The notes below the pieces were generated by a model that ran no database searches, had not been told where the DNA came from, and saw only the letters and a program-made list of their open reading frames with translations. The translations under genes and the position numbers were made by a program. This document shows, in pieces, positions 32,521 through 40,883 of a DNA stretch of 40,938 nt (the first letter of the stretch is position 1; the number at the start of each line of letters is the position of its first letter). Origin of the DNA: CAZQHK01 sp964593455 (GTDB taxonomy: Bacteria; Muiribacteriota; CAYSPT01); the NCBI GenBank assembly GCA_964593455.1, contig CAZQHK010000039.1:1-40938 (forward strand), given 5' to 3'.

Positions 32521-33456
32521 ATGACCGAATCTTTTCACATACAATGGCACATAACCGAACGGTGTAATCTTTCCTGCCGTCATTGCTACCGTGAAACCGG
32601 GCGGGTGGAACTTACCTTACCGGACATGCTCCTGGTGGCCGACCGCCTGAACGATTTTGCCAAAACCGGGGACCTGTCTCTGGTAATCACGCTAACCGGC
32701 GGAGAACCGTTTTTGCATCAGTCAGTTTATGATCTGGCCGATTATCTCGACGGGCTACCCTGTTCACACGAACTCAACTTCATCAGCAACGGCACGGTAT
32801 TGCCTGACACGGAGCGTCTCCGGAGGCTGAGAAAACTAACGAGGCTGTATATTTCGCTTGAAAGCCATCTGGCCCCGGTAAACGATTCAATTCGGGGGAC
32901 CGGCGCCCTGGCCGCTGCCCGCAAAAACATCCGCCTGGTGACCGGTTACGGCTTGCCGACGGGGGTCATGACTACTCTAATGAATAAAAATATCGGAAGT
33001 CTTACCGCCGGGTTTGAGGACTTCGTGACCTTCGTTGCCCGGTTACCGGGAAACGAAATTATTTTCGAGCGGTTTGTGCCGGTCGGACAGGCTTCTCCGT
33101 TCAAAGACGAGGTCGTACCGGAGCGGATTTACAGCACATTTCTGGAAACGCTCGCCGGTTACTGCCGGGTAGAGTTTCAGGATATCCGCGGGTTTAAAGC
33201 CTTCAAGCTCGTTCTGAACGAAAATACGGTTGATATCATGGGCGCTCCGTGCACGTCGGGAAAAGATGGCGCGGCTCTCCTGTGCGACGCAACGGTCTAC
33301 CCCTGCCGCCGGCTGCCCGTCAGACTTGGCAACCTGTTGGAAGACGACCTGGCAGAACTGATACCGGGCGATGATATTCGCCAAACCTGCGCTCTTGGCG
33401 CGAATACCGACTATTTAGACTGTTGGGCCATATCCGAAAGCCTTCGAGAAGGATGA
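32521..33456 (+). CDS. Radical SAM protein with SPASM-like C-terminal Cys region
   Basis: This 311-residue enzyme would cleave S-adenosylmethionine through a [4Fe-4S] cluster. The cluster motif C15-x3-C19-x2-C22 is in TERCNLSCRHCYRETG, and LTGGEPFLH near residue 60 is the SAM-binding GGE motif. The C-terminus has six Cys: CTSGKDGAALLCDATVYPCRRLP near residues 242-262, then LGNLLEDDLAEL and two more (CALGAN...DCW), a layout like SPASM/twitch auxiliary-cluster domains of peptide-modifying enzymes. No small precursor peptide gene was recognised nearby. It stands alone between the phoH operon and the TauE-like gene. Substrate unknown. Confidence 0.9.
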   Translation: MTESFHIQWHITERCNLSCRHCYRETGRVELTLPDMLLVADRLNDFAKTGDLSLVITLTGGEPFLHQSVYDLADYLDGLPCSHELNFISNGTVLPDTERLRRLRKLTRLYISLESHLAPVNDSIRGTGALAAARKNIRLVTGYGLPTGVMTTLMNKNIGSLTAGFEDFVTFVARLPGNEIIFERFVPVGQASPFKDEVVPERIYSTFLETLAGYCRVEFQDIRGFKAFKLVLNENTVDIMGAPCTSGKDGAALLCDATVYPCRRLPVRLGNLLEDDLAELIPGDDIRQTCALGANTDYLDCWAISESLREG

Positions 33457-33572
33457 GGAAAAAGCAAAAAGCGTACAAAGTCAAGTTTACGCGGGAGAGA
33501 TCAAGCAGATGCCGATAAAGAATGTTAGAATAGGAAAATTGAAATCTGCGAGAGTAAAGCGGGGATTGCTAC

Positions 33573-33935
33573 ATGACTGAGATACTACTTTATGCCCTGG
33601 TCGGTTTGCTGGCGGGAACTATCAGCGGTCTGATCGGCATTGGCGGTGGCGTTTTGATCGTTCCAGCCCTGATATTCGGGTTCGGATTTTCGCAGCACAA
33701 CGCCCAGGGAACAACCCTGGCCATGCTTGTTCCGCCCATAGGAGTACTGGCCGCCTGGGCATATTACCAGGGCGGTTTTGTCAACATGAAGGTCGCGGCC
33801 ATACTCTGTATCGGCTTCTTCCTGGGAGGATACCTGGGGGCCAACGTGGCCACCTCCATCCCGACCAAGATGCTGGAAAAAGTGTTCGGGGTAGTGTTGC
33901 TCCTTATCTCCCTCAAAATGCTTTTCAGGCGGTAA
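33573..33935 (+). CDS. Half-size TauE/SafE-type membrane permease
   Basis: This 120-residue protein has four predicted membrane helices and the TauE/SafE hallmark N-terminus: LLAGTISGLIGIGGGVLIVPALI (read as overlapping segments), then QHNAQGTTLAMLVPP and GGYLGANVATSIP. Family members of this group usually have about 250 residues formed by two such repeats and export sulfite, sulfonates or related anions. Here one repeat ends at a natural stop (KMLFRR), so the protein probably works as a dimer. The ATG has GGGG nine bases upstream. It converges on the SplB-like gene with 13 bases between the stops. Substrate cannot be inferred. Confidence 0.9.
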   Translation: MTEILLYALVGLLAGTISGLIGIGGGVLIVPALIFGFGFSQHNAQGTTLAMLVPPIGVLAAWAYYQGGFVNMKVAAILCIGFFLGGYLGANVATSIPTKMLEKVFGVVLLLISLKMLFRR

Positions 33936-33948
33936 AGAAACGTTTGTC

Positions 33949-35172
33949 TTAGCTGCCGGTGCGGCTCCAGCGCCGGTAATCGGACAACCGCCATCCCCGG
34001 CAGCGGTCCCGGCCACTTTGCGCCAGGTCGGGAATCCCGCACGGGGAGTCCGTGCAGGAAAGACAGTTTCCTTTGCACTTCTCAGATACCGGAGCGAACA
34101 GCGGCCGCTCTTCACCGGTGATTTCCGAGCGATAGGTTTCATCCCGGTTCCGCCGGTAGATGGGAACATCCACTCCTTCACAGTTGAGAGTGCCGGTCAT
34201 GAAGTCCTCGTTTAACCCCCCGAGGATCCCGGCTCCCGATACCGGATCGGCTATTTTCTCAAACTCCATGCAAAGCGCGAAACTCATTCCCTTCTTAACA
34301 GCCAACTCCCTGAGCGTTGAAAAAAGACGGCGACGGTAGGTGATATCGGCGTGAAAACGGGCCCCGATACACTCGCAGAAGAGCTGTTCGAACGGTATCG
34401 GAGGAGAAGAATTCAAGGAGTACATCCATTGGTAGGCCTTCTTTGACGTCCCGATGGGAACATCGACTGAGCTCGCGACAACGTGCTTAACACCACGAAG
34501 GGAAGCCTCAAGGATAATTTTCTGCAGATCGTCGGTGTCGTCTGTTATAAAAGGAAAAATCGGATCGATCCTGAGTACCGCTGCCATGGGCGGGAAGTTT
34601 GATGGGCGCCGGGCACCGGTTATCCGCAGCAGGTTTTCAAACAGTGTCGCCGTATCAGCACCGCCCGGTGAGAGCTTTCTCCGAAGCGCTTCCGAGGGGG
34701 TGAGAATACTGACCTGGCCGAAGGAATGTTCCTGGCCGGCCATGAGAGATAGGACTTCATCGGGAACCCGCCCTTTGGTAATAAACTCCACCGGGATATT
34801 TCGCCGGACAAACGTTTCCACGATCCGGACCGACAACCCGAACCTATTCTCCAAAGGTTGGAACGGATCTGTTACCGGCGACAGGTAACCGCAGGCGGCC
34901 CAATTGATGGAATCGAGTTGCCGGGCCACGGCCCGGTGGTAATCTTGCACAACCGTTATTTCACCGGTATCCCTGAAATGGCGGAAGTGACTGAAAGGAA
35001 AAGCGTTGGCGTAACACAGGCGGCACCGGTGAGCGCACCCGCTGTATGGATTGATCAGCAGGCGCTCCGAGGTGCATTCTCTCCAACCGGGCCACCAGCC
35101 ATGAATCTGACGTTTGGAGAGCACCAGCCGATAGGCCTGATTCTGAAACGTCCCCTTCTCGATTATTTCCAT
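33949..35172 (-). CDS. SplB-like radical SAM protein (spore photoproduct lyase family, COG1533 type)
   Basis: This 407-residue radical SAM protein has the SPL-type motif C46-x3-C50-x2-C53 in NPYSGCAHRCRLCYAN. VTDPFQPLENRFGLS and FITKGRVPDEV near residues 110-140 are typical of the SplB/Rv2578c group. A second Cys-rich segment near the C-terminus (CKGNCLSCTDSPCG and a later Cys) could hold an auxiliary cluster. The ORF runs to 35391, but the ATG at 35172 is chosen because the family N-terminus begins there and a -10-like TATACT lies ten bases upstream, leaving almost no leader. Despite the name, members outside Firmicutes have unknown substrates; nothing here suggests sporulation. Confidence 0.92.
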   Translation of the reverse strand: MEIIEKGTFQNQAYRLVLSKRQIHGWWPGWRECTSERLLINPYSGCAHRCRLCYANAFPFSHFRHFRDTGEITVVQDYHRAVARQLDSINWAACGYLSPVTDPFQPLENRFGLSVRIVETFVRRNIPVEFITKGRVPDEVLSLMAGQEHSFGQVSILTPSEALRRKLSPGGADTATLFENLLRITGARRPSNFPPMAAVLRIDPIFPFITDDTDDLQKIILEASLRGVKHVVASSVDVPIGTSKKAYQWMYSLNSSPPIPFEQLFCECIGARFHADITYRRRLFSTLRELAVKKGMSFALCMEFEKIADPVSGAGILGGLNEDFMTGTLNCEGVDVPIYRRNRDETYRSEITGEERPLFAPVSEKCKGNCLSCTDSPCGIPDLAQSGRDRCRGWRLSDYRRWSRTGS

Positions 35173-35181
35173 GACGTTCTC

Positions 35182-35211
35182 AGTATACAGGATATTACCG
35201 GCTTCGCAGAA
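35182..35211 (-). promoter_or_regulatory. Weak promoter of the SplB-like gene
   Basis: On the minus strand, TATACT (35182-35187) lies ten bases before the ATG at 35172, with a poor -35 candidate TTCTGC 18 bases further upstream. The start would fall about three bases before the ATG, giving a leaderless transcript. Confidence 0.5.
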
Positions 35212-35236
35212 AGTGAAGATAACACGAGGAGCACTG

Positions 35237-35265
35237 TTGACAGACTCGGGTGTCGTACACATAAT
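35237..35265 (+). promoter_or_regulatory. Sigma-70-type promoter of the DUF115 gene
   Basis: TTGACA (35237-35242) is spaced 17 bases from CATAAT (35260-35265). Position +7 from the -10 box is the ATG at 35273, implying a leaderless transcript. The ATG at 35264 lies within the -10 box and so cannot be the start if this promoter is used. Confidence 0.75.
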
Positions 35266-35272
35266 GGAGGCC

Positions 35273-36967
35273 ATGGGAGCACAGAACCTTCTAAAAACCA
35301 ATCTCGAGTTTTTCTCAATAGCCGATCCTATTTTGAGAAAACAGCTGTCCGGTGATCCTCCGGATAGGCACCAGGTTATCCGGACCGTCACCGGAGAGCC
35401 GAAAGTGTTGATAAAAATGCCGGATGGTTCAACGAAACAGCTCTATGAAACAGGCAACCCGGCCAATGACGCCAGGCGATACGTTACCCGGATACCAAGG
35501 GACTCTGTCGAAGCGGTAATCATCCTCGGCATCGGCCTCGGGTACCATGTGGAAGCCCTGGCAAAACATCTGCCACCGGGAGCAACCTTTATCCTACTCG
35601 AAGAAGATGAAGATCTTTTCCGGGTCGCGCTCCGGCACGTTGATTTTAAGCGATTGTTATCTCCCCGCCCCTGGTCTCTGTTGGTTGGCGAGCAGCTTAA
35701 GTACCTGGTCCCGGTGCTCGTCAACCTGTTCGAGAGCGGCACCGAAGCGATCACCTGTTGTGTTCCCCCGCCCTTCAATTCTCTCTGCCGTTTTTCCAGG
35801 GTCCTCCCGTCCCGGTTGAAAAAGGCCGGCGCCATCGTTGAGTTCAATCGCCGTACTCGGGCGCGGCTTCGCCGTCGATGGACGGAAAATTGCCTTATAA
35901 ACCTGTCCCGGCTGCCCGCCAGCCGGTCTCTTAAACCCCTTGAAGGACGGTTTAAAAATCTTCCCGCCAGTATTATCTGTGCCGGTCCATCGCTGGACAT
36001 CAATCTTTCCAGGCTGGCCCGTTTAACGGAGAAAACGGTGACTATTTGCACTGATTCCGCTCTACCGGTCCTTCACACCCTGGGAATCACTCCGCATTTC
36101 ATCGTCAGTATCGACCCGTTTGCTCCCGCGCCCGCGTGCCTTTCGAGTCAACCGAACCCGGCTGCCAGACACGGACTTATCTGTCCCATGACCGCCAATC
36201 CGGAGCTCATTGCCAACGCCGGGCCTGACCCGTATTTCACCCACGCCCAGGACGTAGAGCTCTGGACGCCGGTAAAGAGGTTGTGCCGGCCACTGCCGAA
36301 GGTACCGGTATCCGGTTCGGTCTCATTGTACGCCTTTGAAGTAGCTCGATTCCTGGGCCTGCGTCCGATCCTGTTTGTCGGCCAGGATCTCTCGTTTCCC
36401 GACTTCAAGGCATACTCCCGCGGCACCAGGCAGGCTTTGAAACAATTGGTCCGGGCGGACCGGTTCCATTCTCTGGAACGATTGAACCTGGAAAATGTCC
36501 TCGGTAGAAACCCCGTCCTTCAGCCAACTCCGACGGGAGATACCGTGCCTACTACCCGGACGCTCCTGCAGTACCGATTCGCCCTGAAAAACATATGCTC
36601 AACCGACCCGGACCGGTGCCTGAACTGCACCGGCGGCGGTATATTGGACGGCCAAAGAGCCGATCTGCAGGCGGTACTCGATTCTTTCGGCAGCGAGAGA
36701 CCGGCGATTGGTGATCGGTTACCGACTCACGAACCGCCGCTGGCTGGGGACACCCTGGAAAAGGTTACTTTCCGGATCCGGACGGAACTTGACGTCCTTC
36801 TTAAAGAAGCCGCAGCGCAACCGGAAGGATCATCATCTACTTTACCGCCGGTCCTGGCTCCCTTTGGTGATCTGGTCCATGATGTAATGAAGGAAACAGG
36901 TTCTTTATCCCGGGCCATTACCGAGACCGCCCGGCTGATTGTCCGCGCCCTCACCGTATCTTCCTGA
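35273..36967 (+). CDS. DUF115/MptE-like protein (motility accessory factor family)
   Basis: This 564-residue protein belongs to the DUF115 group, which includes archaeal MptE (6-hydroxymethylpterin pyrophosphokinase) and bacterial Maf flagellin-glycosylation factors. The N-terminal half has VIILGIGLGYHVEALAKHLP near residue 80, a Rossmann-like glycine loop. The central core has ASIICAGPSLDIN near 232, TICTDSALPVLHTLGI, and FIVSIDPF near 275, the signature of the MptE-like catalytic domain. PILFVGQDLSF near 372 is also family-typical. In motile bacteria Maf proteins transfer pseudaminic or legionaminic acid to flagellin. Adjacent cheW genes on the other strand make a motility link plausible. 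The specific nucleotide-sugar substrate is not determinable. Confidence 0.9.
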   Translation: MGAQNLLKTNLEFFSIADPILRKQLSGDPPDRHQVIRTVTGEPKVLIKMPDGSTKQLYETGNPANDARRYVTRIPRDSVEAVIILGIGLGYHVEALAKHLPPGATFILLEEDEDLFRVALRHVDFKRLLSPRPWSLLVGEQLKYLVPVLVNLFESGTEAITCCVPPPFNSLCRFSRVLPSRLKKAGAIVEFNRRTRARLRRRWTENCLINLSRLPASRSLKPLEGRFKNLPASIICAGPSLDINLSRLARLTEKTVTICTDSALPVLHTLGITPHFIVSIDPFAPAPACLSSQPNPAARHGLICPMTANPELIANAGPDPYFTHAQDVELWTPVKRLCRPLPKVPVSGSVSLYAFEVARFLGLRPILFVGQDLSFPDFKAYSRGTRQALKQLVRADRFHSLERLNLENVLGRNPVLQPTPTGDTVPTTRTLLQYRFALKNICSTDPDRCLNCTGGGILDGQRADLQAVLDSFGSERPAIGDRLPTHEPPLAGDTLEKVTFRIRTELDVLLKEAAAQPEGSSSTLPPVLAPFGDLVHDVMKETGSLSRAITETARLIVRALTVSS

Positions 36968-36983
36968 CGCCTTTTCCCGCCCC

Positions 36984-37106
36984 CAGTACGTTGATTCGTA
37001 TGGCAGCGTGACTGAAGAGGATCTGCTGAAGTCGCTTAAACAGATCATGGAGATTTATCGCGAACACGGCTTGAATAAAATTTTTGTGGACGCGAGCCGG
37101 GAAACT
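36984..37106 (+). pseudogene. Remnant of a SpoIIAA-like (STAS-like) protein gene
   Basis: In the gap between the DUF115 and cheW stop codons, the plus strand encodes a short stretch that reads like a genuine protein: YGSVTEEDLLKSLKQIM, then EIYREHGLNKIFVDASRETSL. This alternation of helix and a buried strand ending in DA/S-R-x-TS-L resembles small SpoIIAA-like proteins. Normal members are about 120-150 residues. Here the frame continues only as the antisense of cheW and no start with a ribosome site is seen. I read it as a truncated relic, probably cut off when the cheW genes arrived; a functional short peptide is less likely. Confidence 0.5.
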
Positions 37107-37598
37107 TCACTGCTCGACCAATTTGCCAAGCAGTTCTTCTTCGGCTTCAGAGAACAGCCTCTCTACATCCACGAGCAGCACCAAGCGCTCTTCATTGAGC
37201 TTGGCTACCGATTGCAGGTACCGGGTGGAAGCACCGGTAAAAAGAGACGGCGGTTTTTCCAGACGATCGGGTCTGATGGTCAGTACCTCGGTAACCGCGT
37301 CCACCAGCAGACCGACTCTGCGATCCCCTATTTCCAGGATTATTACCCTGGACACAGCGCTCTTCTTGCTTTTAGCAACTCCCAGCCGTTCCCCGAAATC
37401 AACTATGGGAATAATCTGGTCGCGTAGATTCATGATACCATCGACAAATTCGGGCGAACCTGGGACCTTGGTGGTGCTTTCGAACCGGAGAATCTCGTTC
37501 ACTTTCAGTATATCTACCCCGAACTCCTGATCACCCAGCTTGAATCCTACAGTTTTCAGCTCTCCACTGTCTCCGTTTGATATTAAAACCACGTTCAT
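37107..37598 (-). CDS. cheW: CheW-like chemotaxis adaptor (distal copy)
   Basis: This 163-residue protein is a single CheW domain, the adaptor that couples chemoreceptors to CheA kinase at the inner membrane. VGFKLGDQEFGVDILKVNEI near residue 16, VPGSPEFVDGIMNLRDQIIPIVDF near 47, and VGLLVDAVTEVL near 97 are canonical. The longer ORF to 37658 is rejected because the ATG at 37598 follows the TGA of the upstream cheW by one base and has GAGG upstream. The tail (EEELLGKLVEQ) is slightly longer than usual. The two cheW genes may serve different receptor arrays. No cheA or receptor gene is in the window. Confidence 0.96.
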   Translation of the reverse strand: MNVVLISNGDSGELKTVGFKLGDQEFGVDILKVNEILRFESTTKVPGSPEFVDGIMNLRDQIIPIVDFGERLGVAKSKKSAVSRVIILEIGDRRVGLLVDAVTEVLTIRPDRLEKPPSLFTGASTRYLQSVAKLNEERLVLLVDVERLFSEAEEELLGKLVEQ

Positions 37599-37599
37599 T

Positions 37600-38055
37600 T
37601 CACCTCTTCTCTTGCAGGAAACGGAACTCCTCCGAAGCAACAATTTTACCCAGGTCAAGTAAAAGAACTACTTCATCTTCTGCCCGTAAAACACTGCTGA
37701 GATACCTGACAACTTTGCCGGCCATGCCTTCCGGTGGAGACATCATCCGTTCCCGGTCAAGAAACTTGACTCCCGCAACGGTATCAACCATGAAGCCCAT
37801 CCGTATATGCTCATACTCCACTACCACCACCCGGTCCTTGACAATTCTTCCCGTACCCGGCAACTCAAAAAATGTACCGAGATCAGCGATGGCCAGGACC
37901 TCCCCCCGCAGATTCGTCACCCCCACGACGAAACCGGGCAAAAACGGTACCCTGGTAATATCCGGCAGCGGTATGACCTCCTGAACATTCAGGATATTAA
38001 CCGCATACAGCTCATCACCGAGCAGAAATGTAATTACTCTCCCATCGGGCTCCAC
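37600..38055 (-). CDS. cheW: CheW-like chemotaxis adaptor (proximal copy)
   Basis: This 151-residue CheW domain has FLLGDELYAVNILNVQEVIPLPD near residue 9, VPFLPGFVVGVTNLRGEVLAIADL near 36 and MGFMVDTVAGVKFL near 83, as in other CheW proteins. It shares the fold but differs substantially in sequence from the copy downstream, so this is not a recent duplication. The GTG start at 38055 has GGAGG seven bases upstream and lies 12 bases after the stop of the P-type ATPase-like gene, so the three genes are clearly co-transcribed. That linkage hints that the ATPase-like protein and chemosensory signalling are connected. Confidence 0.96.
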   Translation of the reverse strand: MEPDGRVITFLLGDELYAVNILNVQEVIPLPDITRVPFLPGFVVGVTNLRGEVLAIADLGTFFELPGTGRIVKDRVVVVEYEHIRMGFMVDTVAGVKFLDRERMMSPPEGMAGKVVRYLSSVLRAEDEVVLLLDLGKIVASEEFRFLQEKR

Positions 38056-38067
38056 GATACTGCCTCC

Positions 38068-40845
38068 TCACCGCGATCCCTGGCGCTGGCGCCATTGTAT
38101 ACCAAACGGCAGGTGATATAAAAGCGGCAGCACGATAACAACCGCCAGTGATTTGTAACCGAGCTGGACCGTTTGGAACACGGCACTCAAACGGGGAATA
38201 TAAAGAACCAGGATAAATACCAACAAGGAAAATAAGACTCCCGGCAGGAGAAATTTGTTTTTGAACAGGCGGGAGAGAACCGGAGCGCGGCTGAATTGGT
38301 TTCCATTCAAAGCATACCCGAGCTGGCAGAACACCAGGGTCGACATGGCCATGGTTCTGCCCAGAGCAAGAGCGTCCCCGCCGCCGAGCATGGCCGCCCA
38401 TCTGAAACCGATACCATATGAGGCGAGAGTAACAACGGCCAGGAATATCCCCCGCGTCAGAAAATCGATCATCGGAATTGCCGGCAACAATCCCTTCTTA
38501 TCTTTCCGGCGTATACTCTTTAAATCCACCGTACCACCGGGATCGATCCCGATCACCACAGCCGGCAGTGACAGGATAACCACGTTGACCAGCATGATCT
38601 GGGTAAAGGTCATCGGCAGCGGTAGTCTCCCGTAGCGCATGCCAAGCAGGCCGGTTAAAAGCAGCAGCATTAATTCGCCCAGGTGGGTAATCAACACAAA
38701 ATGGATGGCGGAAGCGATATTGGTGAGGATTACCCGGGCTTCCTCCATGGCGGCGACCAGCGTGGCAAAACTGTCGTCGGTCAGGGTCAGATCACCGGCC
38801 TTTCTGACAACATCGCTTCCCCGAAGTCCCATGGCGATACTGGCATCGGCTTCGGTGAAAGAAGGGACGTCCGTCAGGTTTTCTCCGGTAATTGCCACCC
38901 GGTGGCCGCTGGCTTTCAAGGAGTGGATTATCCGGAGCTTATGGGCCGGAGTCACTCTGGCGAACACCCGTGCAAAGCCGATCTTTTCGATGAGCTCCTC
39001 CTCGCTCAACCGGTCGACATCATCGCCCGACAGGACCAGGTCGCCTTCTCTGAGAATCCCGAGATCCGATCCAACCCTGGCAGCCGTGGTTTTCTGATCG
39101 CCGCTAACCATGATAAGCTCCACCCCGGCGTTTAGACACTCTTCAACCGCGTCTTTCACTCTCTCCCGGGGAGGATCTTCAAGGCTGATCAAACCGAGAA
39201 AAACAAGATTGCGTTCAACCTCGTCGAGATCGAGTTCTGAGGAAACCGAGTCAAGCTCCCGATACGCGAAGGCCAATACGCGAAGCGCCTCTCCCCCGGC
39301 AGAGCTGGAGCAGGCCAGGACCTGTTCCTTGTCTCCCAGCCCGAAAGGCTGTACCAAGGCTGCGCTAAGCCGTTTCTGGCATGCACCCAGAATATTTTCA
39401 GGCGCTCCTTTCGAAAAGGCGATAAGTTTGCCGGAAGGATTCTTGTAAAGCACCGTCATACGTTTTCTCACCGGATCGAACGGGAGTTCTTCTATTTTCA
39501 AAAAACCCCTGAGCAACTCTTTCTTACTGAATCCCAGAGACGCGCCGAGAGTGAGCAAAGCCCCTTCGGTGGAGTCACCCAGGATACTCCACCGTCCCCC
39601 GGTCGACTCCTCAAGTTCGGCACTCGTACACAGAATGACTGCTTTCATCAGGTTCAGCAAAGATTGTTTTTCTCCCAGGGAAACCGGCTGGTCGTTTGTT
39701 TCACCGTTCCCTTCTATGAATACCAGAGGAGTGCTGGAAGAGTCGTCGATGCGAAATATCTCGCCGTCTGCCAGGATATTACGGACCTTCATCCGGCCGG
39801 TTGTCAGAACTCCTTGTTTCGATGAACAGATTGCCGAAACCGAGGCGATTTTTTCCACCGAGGCCGGGGATCTCAATACCGCCCGCCGGACCGCCATCCG
39901 CTTCATGCCGAGGGCGGTAACGATAGTTATAAGGGGCAGCAGACCCCACGGCAGTGCCGCCGTGGCTAAAAGCGTACAGTCCAGCATCAGATCGACCGCT
40001 GCTTCTTTGAAAGGCAACTGTTCTCCCAGGTAGAAATACTTCCACAGCACGGCTGAAACACACAACGGGAAGAGAATATAATAAAGCAGCAAACCCCGGG
40101 TTTTGAGACGCCGGTAAAGCGGCATTTCCTGGATCTTCGACGCGTGGGACCGGCAATGAAATTTTCCCGGTTCGGTAGCCGGGCCGACGGCGGTTACGCA
40201 TCCCACCCCTTTACCTTTTATCACCACACTGCCCATGTAGACCATGTTGGATCTCTTTGAAACAGGAATTTCATGGTCTTCGAGACATTCCGTCTGCTTT
40301 TTTACCGGGAGTGGTTCCCCGGTGAGAATCGCTTCCTTGATTTCCAGGCGGTTGGTCTCGAGCAGACGGGCATCGGCGGGAACCACATCCTCGGATTCAA
40401 GAAAAATAATGTCTCCCGGCACCAATTCATCAGCTCGAAGTTTAACAATCAACTCGTCACGAAGCACGTGAACCACCGGTTCAGTCATCTTGCAGAGATC
40501 ATCGAAAGCCCGGCCGGCTTTGTACTCTTCGACAAAAACGACCAGGATCCGAATAACCAGGAGAGCAGCGATGGTTAACGATTCAATTAAACGGCCCCAA
40601 AAAGGGAGCATGACGGCCGTCACTACCCAGAGCCAGCTCACGGGATTGATGAAGAGTTTCAAGACGGCTTGGCAGGCTTGATGAAACGGCGCCGGATGGA
40701 AACTGCCAGGCCCAAGAAGTTTGCGCCGACTGAAAGCTTCATCCCGGGAGAGCCCTTTGCTATGATCGCTCTTCAATTCCCGAAGGACTCTTTCCGGGGT
40801 CATGGTATGCCAGCTCGGTACCGTCAAATCTTCCGGAGGCGCCAC
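38068..40845 (-). CDS. P2-type ATPase-like membrane protein lacking the catalytic Asp (probable pseudoenzyme)
   Basis: This roughly 925-residue protein has the complete P2-ATPase (Ca2+/Na+ type) architecture: an N-terminal cation-ATPase domain, an A domain with TGEP at about residues 175-178, a P-N-P region, and about ten membrane helices. The N domain is intact (GDSTEGALLTLG, FDPVRKRM, KGAPE). The catalytic DKTGTLT motif reads SKQGVLT (Ser342), GDGxNDxP reads GENLTDVP, the M4 IPEGLP reads LPWGLLP, and the M6 NxxTDGLPA reads NVVILSLPA. It therefore cannot form the aspartyl phosphate, and its ion sites are altered. The ORF is open to 40893, but that GTG overlaps the promoter -10 box; the GTG at 40845 or TTG at 40854 is used instead. 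It is co-transcribed with two cheW genes. Confidence 0.93.
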   Translation of the reverse strand: MAPPEDLTVPSWHTMTPERVLRELKSDHSKGLSRDEAFSRRKLLGPGSFHPAPFHQACQAVLKLFINPVSWLWVVTAVMLPFWGRLIESLTIAALLVIRILVVFVEEYKAGRAFDDLCKMTEPVVHVLRDELIVKLRADELVPGDIIFLESEDVVPADARLLETNRLEIKEAILTGEPLPVKKQTECLEDHEIPVSKRSNMVYMGSVVIKGKGVGCVTAVGPATEPGKFHCRSHASKIQEMPLYRRLKTRGLLLYYILFPLCVSAVLWKYFYLGEQLPFKEAAVDLMLDCTLLATAALPWGLLPLITIVTALGMKRMAVRRAVLRSPASVEKIASVSAICSSKQGVLTTGRMKVRNILADGEIFRIDDSSSTPLVFIEGNGETNDQPVSLGEKQSLLNLMKAVILCTSAELEESTGGRWSILGDSTEGALLTLGASLGFSKKELLRGFLKIEELPFDPVRKRMTVLYKNPSGKLIAFSKGAPENILGACQKRLSAALVQPFGLGDKEQVLACSSSAGGEALRVLAFAYRELDSVSSELDLDEVERNLVFLGLISLEDPPRERVKDAVEECLNAGVELIMVSGDQKTTAARVGSDLGILREGDLVLSGDDVDRLSEEELIEKIGFARVFARVTPAHKLRIIHSLKASGHRVAITGENLTDVPSFTEADASIAMGLRGSDVVRKAGDLTLTDDSFATLVAAMEEARVILTNIASAIHFVLITHLGELMLLLLTGLLGMRYGRLPLPMTFTQIMLVNVVILSLPAVVIGIDPGGTVDLKSIRRKDKKGLLPAIPMIDFLTRGIFLAVVTLASYGIGFRWAAMLGGGDALALGRTMAMSTLVFCQLGYALNGNQFSRAPVLSRLFKNKFLLPGVLFSLLVFILVLYIPRLSAVFQTVQLGYKSLAVVIVLPLLYHLPFGIQWRQRQGSR

Positions 40846-40883
40846 GCCAAACAATACCTCTCTTCCACCTGTTAAACCCGAAA

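Noticed and set aside
36939..37427. Full 162-codon plus-strand ORF as an intact gene
   Set aside because: Only about the first 55 codons look like protein. The rest is the antisense of cheW, so I call a remnant instead.
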